From positions 1 through 64,000 of the forward strand of contig DHER01000036.1 in NCBI GenBank assembly GCA_002399975.1: DNA of 64,000 nt. The letters run 5' to 3'. Of the stretch, positions 44,546 through 53,741 are shown in pieces. The translations under genes were made by a program, and so were the position numbers. The notes under the pieces were generated by a model that was given only the letters and a program-made list of their open reading frames with translations, was not told where the DNA came from and did not search any database. How positions within the stretch are numbered: position 1 is the first letter of the stretch; every line of letters starts with the position of its first letter. This stretch comes from Firmicutes bacterium UBA4845. GTDB lineage: Bacteria; Bacillota; Clostridia; Tissierellales; Sedimentibacteraceae.

Positions 44546-44576
44546 AATTGGTGAATAGCTGAGCTATTCACCAATT
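44546..44576. terminator. Bidirectional terminator sasp/etfA
   Basis: AATTGGTGAATAGC (44546-44559), loop TGA, and GCTATTCACCAATT (44563-44576) make a perfect 14-bp stem between the converging spore-protein and etfA genes, with T-rich sequence on the plus strand after it. Confidence 0.85.
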
Positions 44577-44589
44577 TTATACTATAATA

Positions 44590-45618
44590 TTATTTACTTG
44601 CAACTTTCTTTTTTTTAAGTTCCTCTATCAAAAGAGGAACTATCTTAAATATATCTCCTACTATTCCAACGTCTGCTACTTCAAATATTGGGGCTGATTC
44701 ATCTTTATTGATTGCAATTATAAAATCGGATTCTTCCATACCTGCCAGGTGCTGTATTGCTCCTGATATACCGCAGGCTATATACAAATTCGGCCTTACA
44801 GTCTTCCCTGTCTGTCCTACCTGCCTATCTTTCGGTACCCAGCCTGCATCTACAGCAGCCCTTGAAGCCGAAATTGTTCCTCCTAATAAATCTGCCAGTT
44901 CTTCCAGCATTGGATAATTCTCCGGACCTTTCATTCCTCTGCCGCCTGATACTAAAACTTTAGCATCTTCTATGTTCATTCTCTGCTGGATTATTTTTGT
45001 TACATCTATTATTTCAACGTTCTTGCACTTTTTCGGTATTTCAATCTTGTATTCTTCTATGCTTACAGGATTTTGTTCTGAATACTTGGCTTTTTGCATA
45101 ACACCGGGTCTTACGGTTGCCATCTGCGGCCTGTTATTTGGGCACGCGATTGTAGCCATTAAATTTCCTCCGAATGCAGGTCTTGTCATCATCAGGTTTA
45201 ATTTTTTGGGATCATCTCCGTCAGGCTCTATTGCAAGACCTGTACAATCTGCTGTAAGTCCTGTATGAACTCTTGCTGATACTCTCGGCGCCATATCTCT
45301 TCCTATTGCCGTAGCACCGTATATTACCACTTCTGGTTTCTTTTCTGTTATTATTTTGTGCATAGTATAAACATATGGCTCTGTCATATATAGATCAAGT
45401 AAATCATCTTCTGCATAAATAACTTTGTCTGCACCTGCATAGCATAATTTTTTTGCTTCATCTTTCATATCTTTTCCTAACAATACGGCCGTTACTTCAG
45501 TATGCAGTTCTTTTGCCAGTTCTTTTCCCTTGCCTATAAGTTCAAAGGCAACCTTTTGTATTTTACGGTCTCTTTGTTCCGCAAATACAAAGACTCCTTT
45601 ATATTCTGAAATATTCAT
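44590..45618 (-). CDS. etfA: Electron transfer flavoprotein alpha subunit
   Basis: This 342-residue FAD-binding subunit has the C-terminal FAD domain signature 'GGRGMKGPENYPMLEELADLLG', 'SRAAVDAGWVPKDRQVGQTGKTVRPNLYIACGISGAIQHLAG' and 'INKDESAPIFEVADVGIVGD'. It pairs with EtfB 22 bp upstream in the crt-acd-etfB-etfA group. Together with the dehydrogenase it may bifurcate electrons between crotonyl-CoA and ferredoxin. Confidence 0.96.
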   Translation of the reverse strand: MNISEYKGVFVFAEQRDRKIQKVAFELIGKGKELAKELHTEVTAVLLGKDMKDEAKKLCYAGADKVIYAEDDLLDLYMTEPYVYTMHKIITEKKPEVVIYGATAIGRDMAPRVSARVHTGLTADCTGLAIEPDGDDPKKLNLMMTRPAFGGNLMATIACPNNRPQMATVRPGVMQKAKYSEQNPVSIEEYKIEIPKKCKNVEIIDVTKIIQQRMNIEDAKVLVSGGRGMKGPENYPMLEELADLLGGTISASRAAVDAGWVPKDRQVGQTGKTVRPNLYIACGISGAIQHLAGMEESDFIIAINKDESAPIFEVADVGIVGDIFKIVPLLIEELKKKKVASK

Positions 45619-45639
45619 TCTTCCGCCTCCTACTATCTA

Positions 45640-46422
45640 CTATATTATAAATTTCTCTTCCATTTTCTCGACTATTAATTCCGCCGATTCCTGCGGCTCA
45701 AGGTTAAATACCTTGCCTGCTGTTTTTGCTCCCTTGGTAAATGATTTCTTAACTTTAGTAGGAGAACCTTTAAGTCCTATATTACTTGTATCTACTGTTA
45801 TATCTTTTAATCCCCATGCTGTTACTTTCTTTTCTCTATATGCATCGAATATCCCTCCGGGGGTCATATAGCGCGGTTGGTTAAGTTCGGACAATGCAGT
45901 TATCAATATCGGCATTTTGGCTTTTATTGTATGATACCTGTCTTCGTACTGTCTTTTAACAATTACATAGTCGCCTTCTATTTTTAAATCTTCTGCATAG
46001 CTTATGTTTGGAAGTCCCAAATGTTCTGCTATCTGCGGACCTACCTGTGCTGTATCCCCGTCTATTGCCTGCCTTCCGGTTATTATCAAATCGTATTTAA
46101 GGTTTTTAATAGCTGCTGCTATGGTAGTTGAAGTAGCCCATGTATCTGCTCCTCCAAATGCTCTGTCCGATAAAAGTATTGCTTCGTCGGCTCCCATAGC
46201 CAGCGCTTCCTTCAGTGCTTCATCCGCCTGTGGCGGGCCCATGGATAACACTGCAACATGTGAACCGTTTTTTTCTTTTATTCTTAGTGCAGCCTCTAAT
46301 CCTGCTTTGTCATCAGGATTAATTATACTTGGCACTCCTTCTCTTATTAATGTACCTGTCTTTGGATCCAGTCTTACTTCTGTTGTATCTGGAACTTGTT
46401 TTATACATACTACTATATTCAC
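45640..46422 (-). CDS. etfB: Electron transfer flavoprotein beta subunit
   Basis: This 260-residue subunit begins MNIVVCIKQVPDT and has 'GADEAILLSDRAFGGADTWATSTTIAAAIKN' and 'IITGRQAIDGDTAQVGPQIAEHLGLP', a form common in electron-bifurcating EtfAB of anaerobes. It lies 13 bp after the acyl-CoA dehydrogenase. The bifurcating nature is inferred from family resemblance, not shown. Confidence 0.95.
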   Translation of the reverse strand: MNIVVCIKQVPDTTEVRLDPKTGTLIREGVPSIINPDDKAGLEAALRIKEKNGSHVAVLSMGPPQADEALKEALAMGADEAILLSDRAFGGADTWATSTTIAAAIKNLKYDLIITGRQAIDGDTAQVGPQIAEHLGLPNISYAEDLKIEGDYVIVKRQYEDRYHTIKAKMPILITALSELNQPRYMTPGGIFDAYREKKVTAWGLKDITVDTSNIGLKGSPTKVKKSFTKGAKTAGKVFNLEPQESAELIVEKMEEKFII

Positions 46423-46435
46423 GTCTTTTGCCTCC

Positions 46436-47575
46436 CTACTTCAACATATTTCCGCTGATAACCATCCTCTGTACTTCTGATGTTCCCTCGTAGATTTCTG
46501 TTATCTTGGCATCTCTCATCATTCTTTCAACAGGATAGTCTCTCGTGTATCCGTATCCGCCGTGAAGCTGAACGGCCTTTGTTGTTACTTCCATTGCTGT
46601 TTCAGCGGCAAACAGTTTTGCCATTGCTGCATCAACAGTAAATGGCTTTCCAGCGTCCTTGCTGCATGCAGCTTTGTATACCAGTAACCTTGCTGCATCT
46701 ACTTTACACTGCATATCGGCTAACTGGAACTGTGTATTCTGGAATTTAGCAATTGGTCTTCCAAACTGTTTTCTTTCTTTAACGTACTTAACAGTTTCAT
46801 CAATAGCTCCCTGGGCTAATCCAAGTGCCTGGGCTGCTATTCCAATTCTTCCTCCGTCAAGGGTATGCATTGCTATTTTAAAACCTTGTCCTTCTTTGCC
46901 CAACAGGTTTTCTTTAGGAACTATGCAGTCCTCAAAAACCAGCTCACATGTGGATGATCCTCTTATGCCCATTTTTAATTCTTTCTTTCCTATTGAAAAT
47001 CCGGGAAAGTCTGATTCAACTATGAATGCTGATATTCCTCTTGTTCCTTTTGATTTATCTGTCATTGCCATTATTATATAGATGTCTGCTTCTCCAGCAT
47101 TTGTTATGAATATCTTGCTTCCGTTAAGTACATAGTGGTCATCTTTCAAAACCGCCTTTGTCTGCTGACCTGCTGCGTCTGTTCCTGCTCCTGGCTCTGT
47201 AAGCCCGAATGCTCCAAGACATCCGTCCGACGTAAGCTTTGTAAGGTATTTCTTTTTCTGTTCCTCGGTTCCGAATTCATAAATTGGTGAACAGCCCAAA
47301 GAAGTATGTGCTGACAAAATAACACCTGTAGTACCACAAACCTTTGACAATTCTTCAACTGCCATAACATATGTCAGATTATCGCATCCCTGTCCTCCGT
47401 ATTCTTTCGGAAACGGTATCCCCATAAAGCCATACTTGTGCATTTTCTCAACAGTTTCCGTAGGAAATCTTTCCTCTTCGTCAATGTCCTGAGCTAACGG
47501 TTCTACTTCATTAACAGCAAATTCTCCGAACAGCTGTCTTGCCATTTGATGCTCTTTGCTTAATTGAAAATCCAT
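46436..47575 (-). CDS. Acyl-CoA dehydrogenase (butyryl-CoA dehydrogenase type)
   Basis: This 379-residue FAD enzyme has 'GAFGLTEPGAGTDAAGQQT', 'YVLNGSKIFITNAGEADIYIIMA', 'QLHGGYGYTRDYPVERMMRDAKITEIYEGTSEVQRMVI' with the catalytic Glu in YEGTSE. It is close in type to Bcd of butyrate-forming clostridia. It has its own promoter in the 197-bp gap after crt and is followed by etfBA. Confidence 0.93.
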   Translation of the reverse strand: MDFQLSKEHQMARQLFGEFAVNEVEPLAQDIDEEERFPTETVEKMHKYGFMGIPFPKEYGGQGCDNLTYVMAVEELSKVCGTTGVILSAHTSLGCSPIYEFGTEEQKKKYLTKLTSDGCLGAFGLTEPGAGTDAAGQQTKAVLKDDHYVLNGSKIFITNAGEADIYIIMAMTDKSKGTRGISAFIVESDFPGFSIGKKELKMGIRGSSTCELVFEDCIVPKENLLGKEGQGFKIAMHTLDGGRIGIAAQALGLAQGAIDETVKYVKERKQFGRPIAKFQNTQFQLADMQCKVDAARLLVYKAACSKDAGKPFTVDAAMAKLFAAETAMEVTTKAVQLHGGYGYTRDYPVERMMRDAKITEIYEGTSEVQRMVISGNMLK

Positions 47576-47671
47576 GTTTTCACTCCCTTAATCTTTGTCC
47601 AATTACTATATATTTCTACGTTATAGATAATTAAATAACTATAAACGTTAAAAAAATATTTAACACTCATC

Positions 47672-47700
47672 ATTATACTAAATTGTTGATTAAATATCAA
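47672..47700 (-). promoter_or_regulatory. Sigma-A promoter of acd-etfB-etfA
   Basis: TTGATA (47695-47700), a 17-bp spacer and TATAAT (47672-47677) lie on the minus strand in the 197-bp gap between crt and the dehydrogenase gene. This suggests independent transcription of acd-etfBA. Confidence 0.7.
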
Positions 47701-47772
47701 TCCCTAATTTGCTTTTAATAACATTCATTATGTATATATTGCGTGGTTCTGTTTTATGCCAGGAATTTGAAA

Positions 47773-48546
47773 CTATTTAAATTTCGGATCCCTCTTTTCT
47801 AAAAATGCTGTCATACCTTCTTTTTGGTCTTGCGAAGCAAAGCACAAACCAAAAACATTTGATTCATAGGCTATTCCGGTTTCAATATCCGTCTCAACAC
47901 CTCTGTTCATTGACTCTTTTGCAAATTTCAGGGCAAATCTTGAATTTGACTTAATTTTATCAGCTAATTTATATGTTTCTTCCATTAAATTTTCTTTGTC
48001 TGTCACTTTATTAACAAGGCCTATTCTGTACGCTTCTGCAGCACCAATGTGCCCAGCTGAAAGAATCAATTCTTTTGCTCTTCCTAATCCTACAAGCCTG
48101 GGCAATCTTTGAGTCCCTGAAAACCCGGGGATAATTCCCAAACCTACTTCAGGTTGTCCAAACTTTGCGTTAGAGGAAGCAATTCTTATGTCACATGCCA
48201 TTGCTAATTCGCATCCTCCGCCAAGGGCAAAGCCGTTTACTGCTGCTATAACTACTTTATTAAGCATCTCAATTTTCCTGAAAAGCCTTGAGCCGTCCTC
48301 CGAAAACTTCTTTGCCTGTTCCATATTCAAATCCCTCATATAGTCTATGTCCGCACCTGCAACAAAAGCTTTTCCTTCGCCTGTCAATACAACAATTTGA
48401 ATTTCCTCATCATTTTTTATTTGATCAAATACTGTGCCAAGTTCACTTAAAATTTCCGAATTCAATGCATTTAAAGACTTTGGATTATTAATTTTTACCG
48501 TACAAGTACCATTGCTTTTTTCCAATAATAAATTTTTGAATTCCAT
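47773..48546 (-). CDS. crt: Enoyl-CoA hydratase/crotonase
   Basis: This 257-residue crotonase-fold enzyme has oxyanion-hole stretches 'GKAFVAGADIDYMRD' and 'NGFALGGGCELAMACDIRIAS', and 'GFSGTQRLPRLVG' near the catalytic Glu region. It is likely 3-hydroxybutyryl-CoA dehydratase given its dehydrogenase/Etf neighbours. Thiolase and 3-hydroxybutyryl-CoA dehydrogenase genes are not in the window. Confidence 0.92.
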   Translation of the reverse strand: MEFKNLLLEKSNGTCTVKINNPKSLNALNSEILSELGTVFDQIKNDEEIQIVVLTGEGKAFVAGADIDYMRDLNMEQAKKFSEDGSRLFRKIEMLNKVVIAAVNGFALGGGCELAMACDIRIASSNAKFGQPEVGLGIIPGFSGTQRLPRLVGLGRAKELILSAGHIGAAEAYRIGLVNKVTDKENLMEETYKLADKIKSNSRFALKFAKESMNRGVETDIETGIAYESNVFGLCFASQDQKEGMTAFLEKRDPKFK

Positions 48547-48930
48547 TTGCTCTGCCTTCTTTCCTTGAAATTTTTTATTTATAAGCTTAAGGTGTCAAAA
48601 CTTATAATATTGTAACATTATGATAAATATTATAACACAAATAAAAGCAAAAAAAATTTAAGTTTTATTAACATTTGATATTTTTTTTACAAAGTACTAT
48701 TAAGCCTTGTTGTAAATATTATTTAATATTTTATCTTACAGGGGAAAAAAAATCAATACTATTATAATTTGAATTTTCCCATAAAAGAAGCAAAATAACT
48801 ATTAAACGGCTATTTTGCTTCTTTTTTAGAAAGGCTCAAAAATATTTCACTATTGAAATACTTTCATTATATAATATACTTTAAAAGGCGTCATAAAGGA
48901 AATACAACGACTACAAGTATATCTAGTAAT
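48547..48930. other. Non-coding region between transporter remnant and crt
   Basis: No gene is seen. It holds the terminator at 48783-48825 and, for crt on the minus strand, an extended -10 TGTTATAAT (TATAAT at 48629-48634) without a good -35. A GTAAAAAAAA tract 56 nt upstream of it vaguely recalls the tail of the fhs/methyltransferase motif, too weak to call. Confidence 0.45.
48783..48825. terminator. Terminator after the oxalate operon
   Basis: AAAAGAAGCAAAATA (48783-48797) and TATTTTGCTTCTTTT (48811-48825) form a perfect 15-bp stem with a 13-nt loop, with T runs on both strands. It ends minus-strand transcription from the oxalate cluster before crt. Confidence 0.88.
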
Positions 48931-50217
48931 TTATTCATCGCTTACGGGAGCAGCTTGTTGTTTTTTCACAGGTTTCGGTATGCGAGGCAAAACCAGTGAC
49001 ATTACAGAAGCATATAATGAAAGTAATGCGGCACAAGAAAATACTATTTTCCATCCAAAAGAACTTGCCAGATATACTCCAAGTCCGCCGCCTATGATAG
49101 AAGCAAATCCTTTGGCACTATATAAAAATCCATAATTAGAAGCGGAATAAGTAGCGCCAAATACATCAGCATTAATGGGTGGGAATAAAGAAAATAATTG
49201 TCCCCAGGTAAACATTATAAGCATCAAACAACCTATATATAGAACACTATTATTGCCTACATAAGGTAAAACAAACAAAAATATTGCGTTCAATCCAAAG
49301 GATATAAACATTGTTTTAGGACGACCCAGCTTATCTGATGCCGCTCCCCAAAATACTCGGCCTATTCCGTTGGCAAGACTATTGAGCATAACCGACAACA
49401 TAATTACTGAAGAAACAACGCCAACATCCTGGCCAAAAGGTTTTGCATTAGCTGTAATAATAAGCCCGCCTACACTGATGGAAAAAAACATGGACTATAT
49501 AATCCAAAAATTTGGAGTTTTTAGCATCTGCATAGGGCTAAAGCCAATTTTTGATTGATCTAATTTTGCAATTTCCTCTTTTTTGTTAGGCATTTTTGAA
49601 CCGACAGGATAGCGTAAAATCAAAGCTACAATTATAATTAAAATACCTTGTAACATTCCGGTAGACAGAAATGCTTTCGTAACGCCGCTGCTTTCCAATA
49701 TGCGCTCAATTACAGGTACAAATGGCATTGATCCTAATCCAAAAGCACCTGCTATTATACCGGAAGCCATACCTCTGCGGTCCGGGAACCATCGTACTGC
49801 TACACTGACACATCCGCCATAAATAATTCCTGCACCAATTCCTGCCAAAGCGTAAGAAAAATATAATCCAGAAACAGAATTTACCTGCCCCATCATACTC
49901 CATCCGAATCCTACGAATAGACCTGCAATAACAAACATTAATTTTGAACCGAACCTATCCAGCAGATAGCCTGCAGCTGGTTGTATAAACGTTTCAAACA
50001 TAATAAACAAGGTAAAAGCATATTGAATAACTGTTAAGGATGACCTTAATTGTTCAACTAACGGAGTAGTAAATAATGTCCATGCATATTGGAGGTTGGC
50101 AATCATCACCATGCCTACAACAGCAGCAATTAATTGAAGCCAACGATTTCCTAAAAATGAACCATATGCATTAATATTCTTGACTCTCATTTCTTCTATC
50201 TCATCAACTTTATTCAT
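48931..50217 (-). pseudogene. OxlT-like MFS transporter interrupted by in-frame TAG
   Basis: Frames 49495-50217 (240 aa) and 48931-49491 (186 aa) are in the same frame, separated by a single TAG at 49492-49494 followed by one Ser codon: '...MLKTPNFWII-stop-SMFFSISVGG'. Joined, they give a 12-helix major facilitator of about 428 codons, resembling oxalate:formate antiporters, and it sits directly behind oxalate oxidoreductase. The second part has no Shine-Dalgarno at its ATG. The TAG most simply replaces a Tyr codon. It may be a pseudogene, a sequencing error or, less likely, amber readthrough. The Shine-Dalgarno is a run of eight G. Confidence 0.82.
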
Positions 50218-50223
50218 GAATTA

Positions 50224-50232
50224 TCCCCCCCC
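50224..50232 (-). promoter_or_regulatory. Homopolymeric G8 ribosome binding site of the transporter
   Basis: Eight consecutive C on the plus strand (about 50225-50232) give a G8 tract 7 nt before the transporter ATG, the only Shine-Dalgarno-like sequence there. Slippage in such a tract could change translation strength. Confidence 0.5.
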
Positions 50233-50325
50233 TGAATTCATTTAATTGTCAGAGATCTATATTTTAAACTAATTAAGAGTTAAATAATATTTACTTTTTA
50301 TCCTCACGTTTTTCTAATCAAATTA

Positions 50326-50356
50326 GACCCCGGTGCTATCAATTCACTACGGGGTC
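50326..50356. terminator. Hairpin between oxalate oxidoreductase and transporter
   Basis: GACCCCG (50326-50332) and CGGGGTC (50350-50356) form a GC-rich 7-bp stem with partial extension (GTG/CAC). TAATTTG follows on the minus strand. It is probably an attenuating terminator that reduces transporter expression relative to the enzyme. Confidence 0.55.
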
Positions 50357-50422
50357 AAATAACAAATAGAATTTGTTTGATATCATACAAATAAATAATA
50401 CATTATATTTTGTACTTGAAAT

Positions 50423-51367
50423 TTATTCTGCTAACTGGGGTATACCGTACTCTATACCAACCTCCTGCATGCGTTGATTTGCAAATTCCTGAAGCTTTTC
50501 AATATGTTCCGGCTTCAAATGGCTGAATCGTCCCTGACATTTAATATATTCGCTGACCGGTTTTATTTTATCAGGCTTATAATTTAACTTATATTGTTTA
50601 TCTTCAAGCTCGTATAATTGAAACATTCCTGTATCAATTGCAAGTTTGGCAACTTCAATTGTTTTTTCCGCCGGAAAACTCCAGCCTTTCGGACATGGCG
50701 CATGAATATGTAGAAAAGCCGGTCCGTCGGCATTGCATGCTTTTCGTACTTTATTCATCAGATCCAGCGGATACCCTATCGATGCAGTAGCCAAATATTT
50801 TAATTCCGGATGCCCATGAGCCATGATTTTAGCAATATCCTTGGGCATAAGCTTTCTTCCTTCAGGAACTACAGGCCCTGCAGGAGTAAAAGTAGTCCAA
50901 GCGCCGTAAGGAGTAGTCGGTGAAACCTGAATACCTGTATTAGCGTAGGATTCATTATCATAGCAAATAAATACTATGTTGTGCCCGCGGTAAAATGCTG
51001 CTGATAAAGATTGGAGCCCAATATCACTGCTGCCTCCATCACCTGCCACGACAATAATATTAGGGTATTCTGCATCTGTTTCATGTTTACGTATCATAGC
51101 CTTATAAGCTGCCGCTATACCTGAGGCAACCCCTCCGCCATTAGTAATTTGAGCATGTATCCACGGAACAGCCCAGGGTCCGCATCCATAGCTGGTATTT
51201 GCAACATACATACAGCCTGTAGGCCCAATAAAAATTGTATTTTTCCCTGCCGCTTTAGCAACTAATCTATACTGAAGAGCCGGCCCGCAGCCTGCACACG
51301 TACGATGACCCGGAACATAATATTCCTCTTTTGGTGCTTTTTTTATAGATTTAATTTGTTCTAACAC
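50423..51367 (-). CDS. Oxalate oxidoreductase beta subunit (TPP-binding)
   Basis: This 314-residue subunit has the [4Fe-4S] cysteines in 'HRTCAGCGPALQYR', and 'VVAGDGGSSDIGLQSLSAAF...YDNESYANTGIQ' binds thiamine diphosphate and Mg. Length and sequence match the known Moorella enzyme, which oxidises oxalate to 2 CO2 and reduces ferredoxin. A related 2-oxoacid:ferredoxin oxidoreductase is the alternative. It is the last subunit gene, 25 bp after alpha. Confidence 0.87.
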   Translation of the reverse strand: MLEQIKSIKKAPKEEYYVPGHRTCAGCGPALQYRLVAKAAGKNTIFIGPTGCMYVANTSYGCGPWAVPWIHAQITNGGGVASGIAAAYKAMIRKHETDAEYPNIIVVAGDGGSSDIGLQSLSAAFYRGHNIVFICYDNESYANTGIQVSPTTPYGAWTTFTPAGPVVPEGRKLMPKDIAKIMAHGHPELKYLATASIGYPLDLMNKVRKACNADGPAFLHIHAPCPKGWSFPAEKTIEVAKLAIDTGMFQLYELEDKQYKLNYKPDKIKPVSEYIKCQGRFSHLKPEHIEKLQEFANQRMQEVGIEYGIPQLAE

Positions 51368-51392
51368 TTAACTTCCTCCTTTCATACCGCAA

Positions 51393-52583
51393 TTATAATT
51401 CAAATGGCAGCCAATAGCTCTGTTTTTCATTTTTCCCTGTTTTAGCTACATTTTTCAATACATCGAACATTTTGTAAAATTCGTCGTGAGTAATCATGGC
51501 ACCGCCTAATCCTGCAACAAATCCAACTGTCTCAACTTTCTTATCGTTATTATATAAAGCCGCTCTGACTTCAGTTAATAAAACACCTGCTCCGCAGGAA
51601 ATACCAAAATTAACCGAATTATCAACCACACCTACAACTTTAAATTTACTTAATGTTTCTCTTACCTGTTTTGTTGGGAATGGACGGAAAGTACGCAGAC
51701 GTACTACGCCAACTTTTTCACCAAGGTTTCTCAAATGTTTTGCCACATTCTTAGCTGTTTCGGCATGTCCTCCTTGTAAAAAGATAACACTTTCTGCATC
51801 ATCAGTCATGTATTCTTCAAGCCACGGATCGTATTTACGTCCAAAGACGTCAGCAAATTCCTCATGTACTTCTTCAAATACCTTATACATACCTTCTACA
51901 GCCAAATGCCTTTGATACTGAGTACCGGGACCCATTTCAGGCTCCATCTGCGGCCCGATAATTACAGGATCTTTCGTATCAAGCACATGATGATTTTTAT
52001 AAGGCGGTAAAAATGCATCAACTTGCTCTTGTGACGGTATATCAACATCACCGAGAATATGGGATACAAAATATCCATCTTGACAAGCATACTGAGGTAA
52101 AAGAACTCGCGGATCTTCGCCGATACGATAATACATAAGGGTTAAATCCAAAGCCTCTTGAGGAGAAGAAGCCCATCCTTGAATCCATCCCTGATCCCGG
52201 CAGCACAAAGCATCTGTATGCTCAGATCCAAAATCACCCGGCGGATCCAAAGTACGGTCGGCAATAGCCATTTGAAGCGGAAGCCTTTCGCCTGAAATAG
52301 GTGAATAAACTTCCATTGCATAAGTTACACCTACTCCTGAACTGCCTGTAAAGGCTCTGGCTCCTGAAGCTGAAGCACCATATACGACACTTAGCTGCCC
52401 GTGCTCCCCTTCTCCAAGAACAAATTCAGCATCTAATTCTCCATCTGCAACCATCCTTGCCAACTCCGACATAATTCCGGTATATGGTCGAATCGGATAG
52501 GAACATATAACATCTACATTGGCCAATTTAACTGCATTAGCCGTTGCCACACATCCTGACATTCTTTTTATATTGGTTTTCAT
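51393..52583 (-). CDS. Oxalate oxidoreductase alpha subunit
   Basis: This 396-residue subunit begins with 'MSGCVATANAVKLANVDVICSYPIRPYTGIMSELARM' and has 'FTGSSGVGVTYAMEVYSPISGERLPLQMAIADRTLDPPGDFGSEHTD', closely resembling the oxalate oxidoreductase alpha chain as I remember it from Moorella. The SYPIRPYTG stretch replaces the pyruvate-enzyme equivalent. It lies 28 bp after the delta subunit gene. Together with the OxlT-like gene this supports oxalate as substrate. Confidence 0.87.
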   Translation of the reverse strand: MKTNIKRMSGCVATANAVKLANVDVICSYPIRPYTGIMSELARMVADGELDAEFVLGEGEHGQLSVVYGASASGARAFTGSSGVGVTYAMEVYSPISGERLPLQMAIADRTLDPPGDFGSEHTDALCCRDQGWIQGWASSPQEALDLTLMYYRIGEDPRVLLPQYACQDGYFVSHILGDVDIPSQEQVDAFLPPYKNHHVLDTKDPVIIGPQMEPEMGPGTQYQRHLAVEGMYKVFEEVHEEFADVFGRKYDPWLEEYMTDDAESVIFLQGGHAETAKNVAKHLRNLGEKVGVVRLRTFRPFPTKQVRETLSKFKVVGVVDNSVNFGISCGAGVLLTEVRAALYNNDKKVETVGFVAGLGGAMITHDEFYKMFDVLKNVAKTGKNEKQSYWLPFEL

Positions 52584-52611
52584 TTTTTATTTCACCTCCT
52601 GTATTATAAAC

Positions 52612-52905
52612 TTATTCTTCAAAATCCAACTCGGGTACCAAAGTAATTGCTCCTGCAGGACATACCTCGGCACAAATTCCACAACCTTTGCAATACTTTA
52701 AATTAAAATTAATGGGTTTATCATCATTAAGGTTAACGCAAGCATCAGGACAGTTAATCCAACAGGTTTGACACTTTACACACTTTTCAGAATCTACTAT
52801 TGGTCTTCTGGTACGCCAATTGCCGGTAATCATTCCTTCATTTTCTTTTTGGGGTGAAGGCACAGTCCCTGCAAAAGGAATTCTTTCATATGGTACAACA
52901 GCCAT
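52612..52905 (-). CDS. Oxalate oxidoreductase delta subunit (2[4Fe-4S] ferredoxin)
   Basis: This 97-residue subunit has two ferredoxin cluster motifs, 'CVKCQTCWINCPDAC' and 'CKGCGICAEVCPAGA', conducting electrons from the TPP site to external ferredoxin. In Moorella, gamma and delta are fused in one protein of about 315 residues; here they are separate genes (218 + 97 = 315), and delta has its own Shine-Dalgarno AAGGAGGTGC. The split is therefore genuine, not a frameshift. Confidence 0.9.
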   Translation of the reverse strand: MAVVPYERIPFAGTVPSPQKENEGMITGNWRTRRPIVDSEKCVKCQTCWINCPDACVNLNDDKPINFNLKYCKGCGICAEVCPAGAITLVPELDFEE

Positions 52906-52952
52906 TTAAAGCACCTCCTTAATTTTTCTGAATCTTTTTAATCTTTTAACCA

Positions 52953-53609
52953 TTAAGCAAAAACTTTCTTTTGTATGCTGTCTGCATCTACAACAATCGT
53001 CTGATCATAAGCTTTTTTTGCAACACTCTTATTAGCAATAAGTTCAAGCAGATTATCAAATTTTACAATTTCTGTACCTTTTACAACAGCAGCTACCAGT
53101 GCGGCGCTGATACCTTTACCGATTCCGGAAGCATCTGTAGCACCTTCAGCTCCTGAAAGAGTAATAACAGATTTTGAAAGGCTGTTGGCATCTACTGTAA
53201 CAATTTTTGAAAGATTTTCTGTATTCTCTTTAATAAATTTTATTAGATATTCCGGTGAACGTTTTGAATTTATCACAAGAACCGCTCCCGGTTTTATTCC
53301 GGATAAAATATTTATACCTTTTACGAGAGTTTCTTCTGTGAGTACAACAATATCAGGGGCTTCGTTCTCATATACATACCTGGATTCAATTTCTTCAGTG
53401 CTGATTTTTCCATATGCTCTTACGGGAACAAAGATACGGTCAGGAAGATCAACATAATTCTCCCATGCCTGAATATACTTACCTTCTTTTGAAGCAGCTT
53501 CAGTTAAAGCAACTACTACATCACGGGCTTCTTTATTTTCATAAACTCCCCTACCCCAAACTGTGATTTGTTTCAACCCTGGTTCATCAAACAAATTTTG
53601 AATTGACAT
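52953..53609 (-). CDS. Oxalate oxidoreductase gamma subunit
   Basis: This 218-residue gamma-domain protein of the 2-oxoacid:ferredoxin oxidoreductase family begins 'MSIQNLFDEPGLKQITVWGRGVYENKEARDVVVALTEAAS', and a Rossmann-like core follows ('EAPDIVVLTEETLV', 'GAVLVINSKRSPEYL'). It is the first oxidoreductase gene of the oxalate cluster, 132 bp after the Cdc48-like gene, and 47 bp before delta. Confidence 0.87.
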   Translation of the reverse strand: MSIQNLFDEPGLKQITVWGRGVYENKEARDVVVALTEAASKEGKYIQAWENYVDLPDRIFVPVRAYGKISTEEIESRYVYENEAPDIVVLTEETLVKGINILSGIKPGAVLVINSKRSPEYLIKFIKENTENLSKIVTVDANSLSKSVITLSGAEGATDASGIGKGISAALVAAVVKGTEIVKFDNLLELIANKSVAKKAYDQTIVVDADSIQKKVFA

Positions 53610-53741
53610 TTTGCTCCACCTTCCTTTCTTTAATGGTTAACACTTACACATATGCAACCTACAATACTGAATCTTTTTTACCTTCCTTTGTCTCCTTCCT
53701 TTAATGATCAAAATACACACTCAATTCTAAAACCTCTTTTT

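Noticed and set aside
48629..48704. Third copy of the 22-bp one-carbon motif before crt
   Set aside because: Only the GTAAAAAAA tail and an extended -10 agree; the ACAAAGTGTAGT core is missing.
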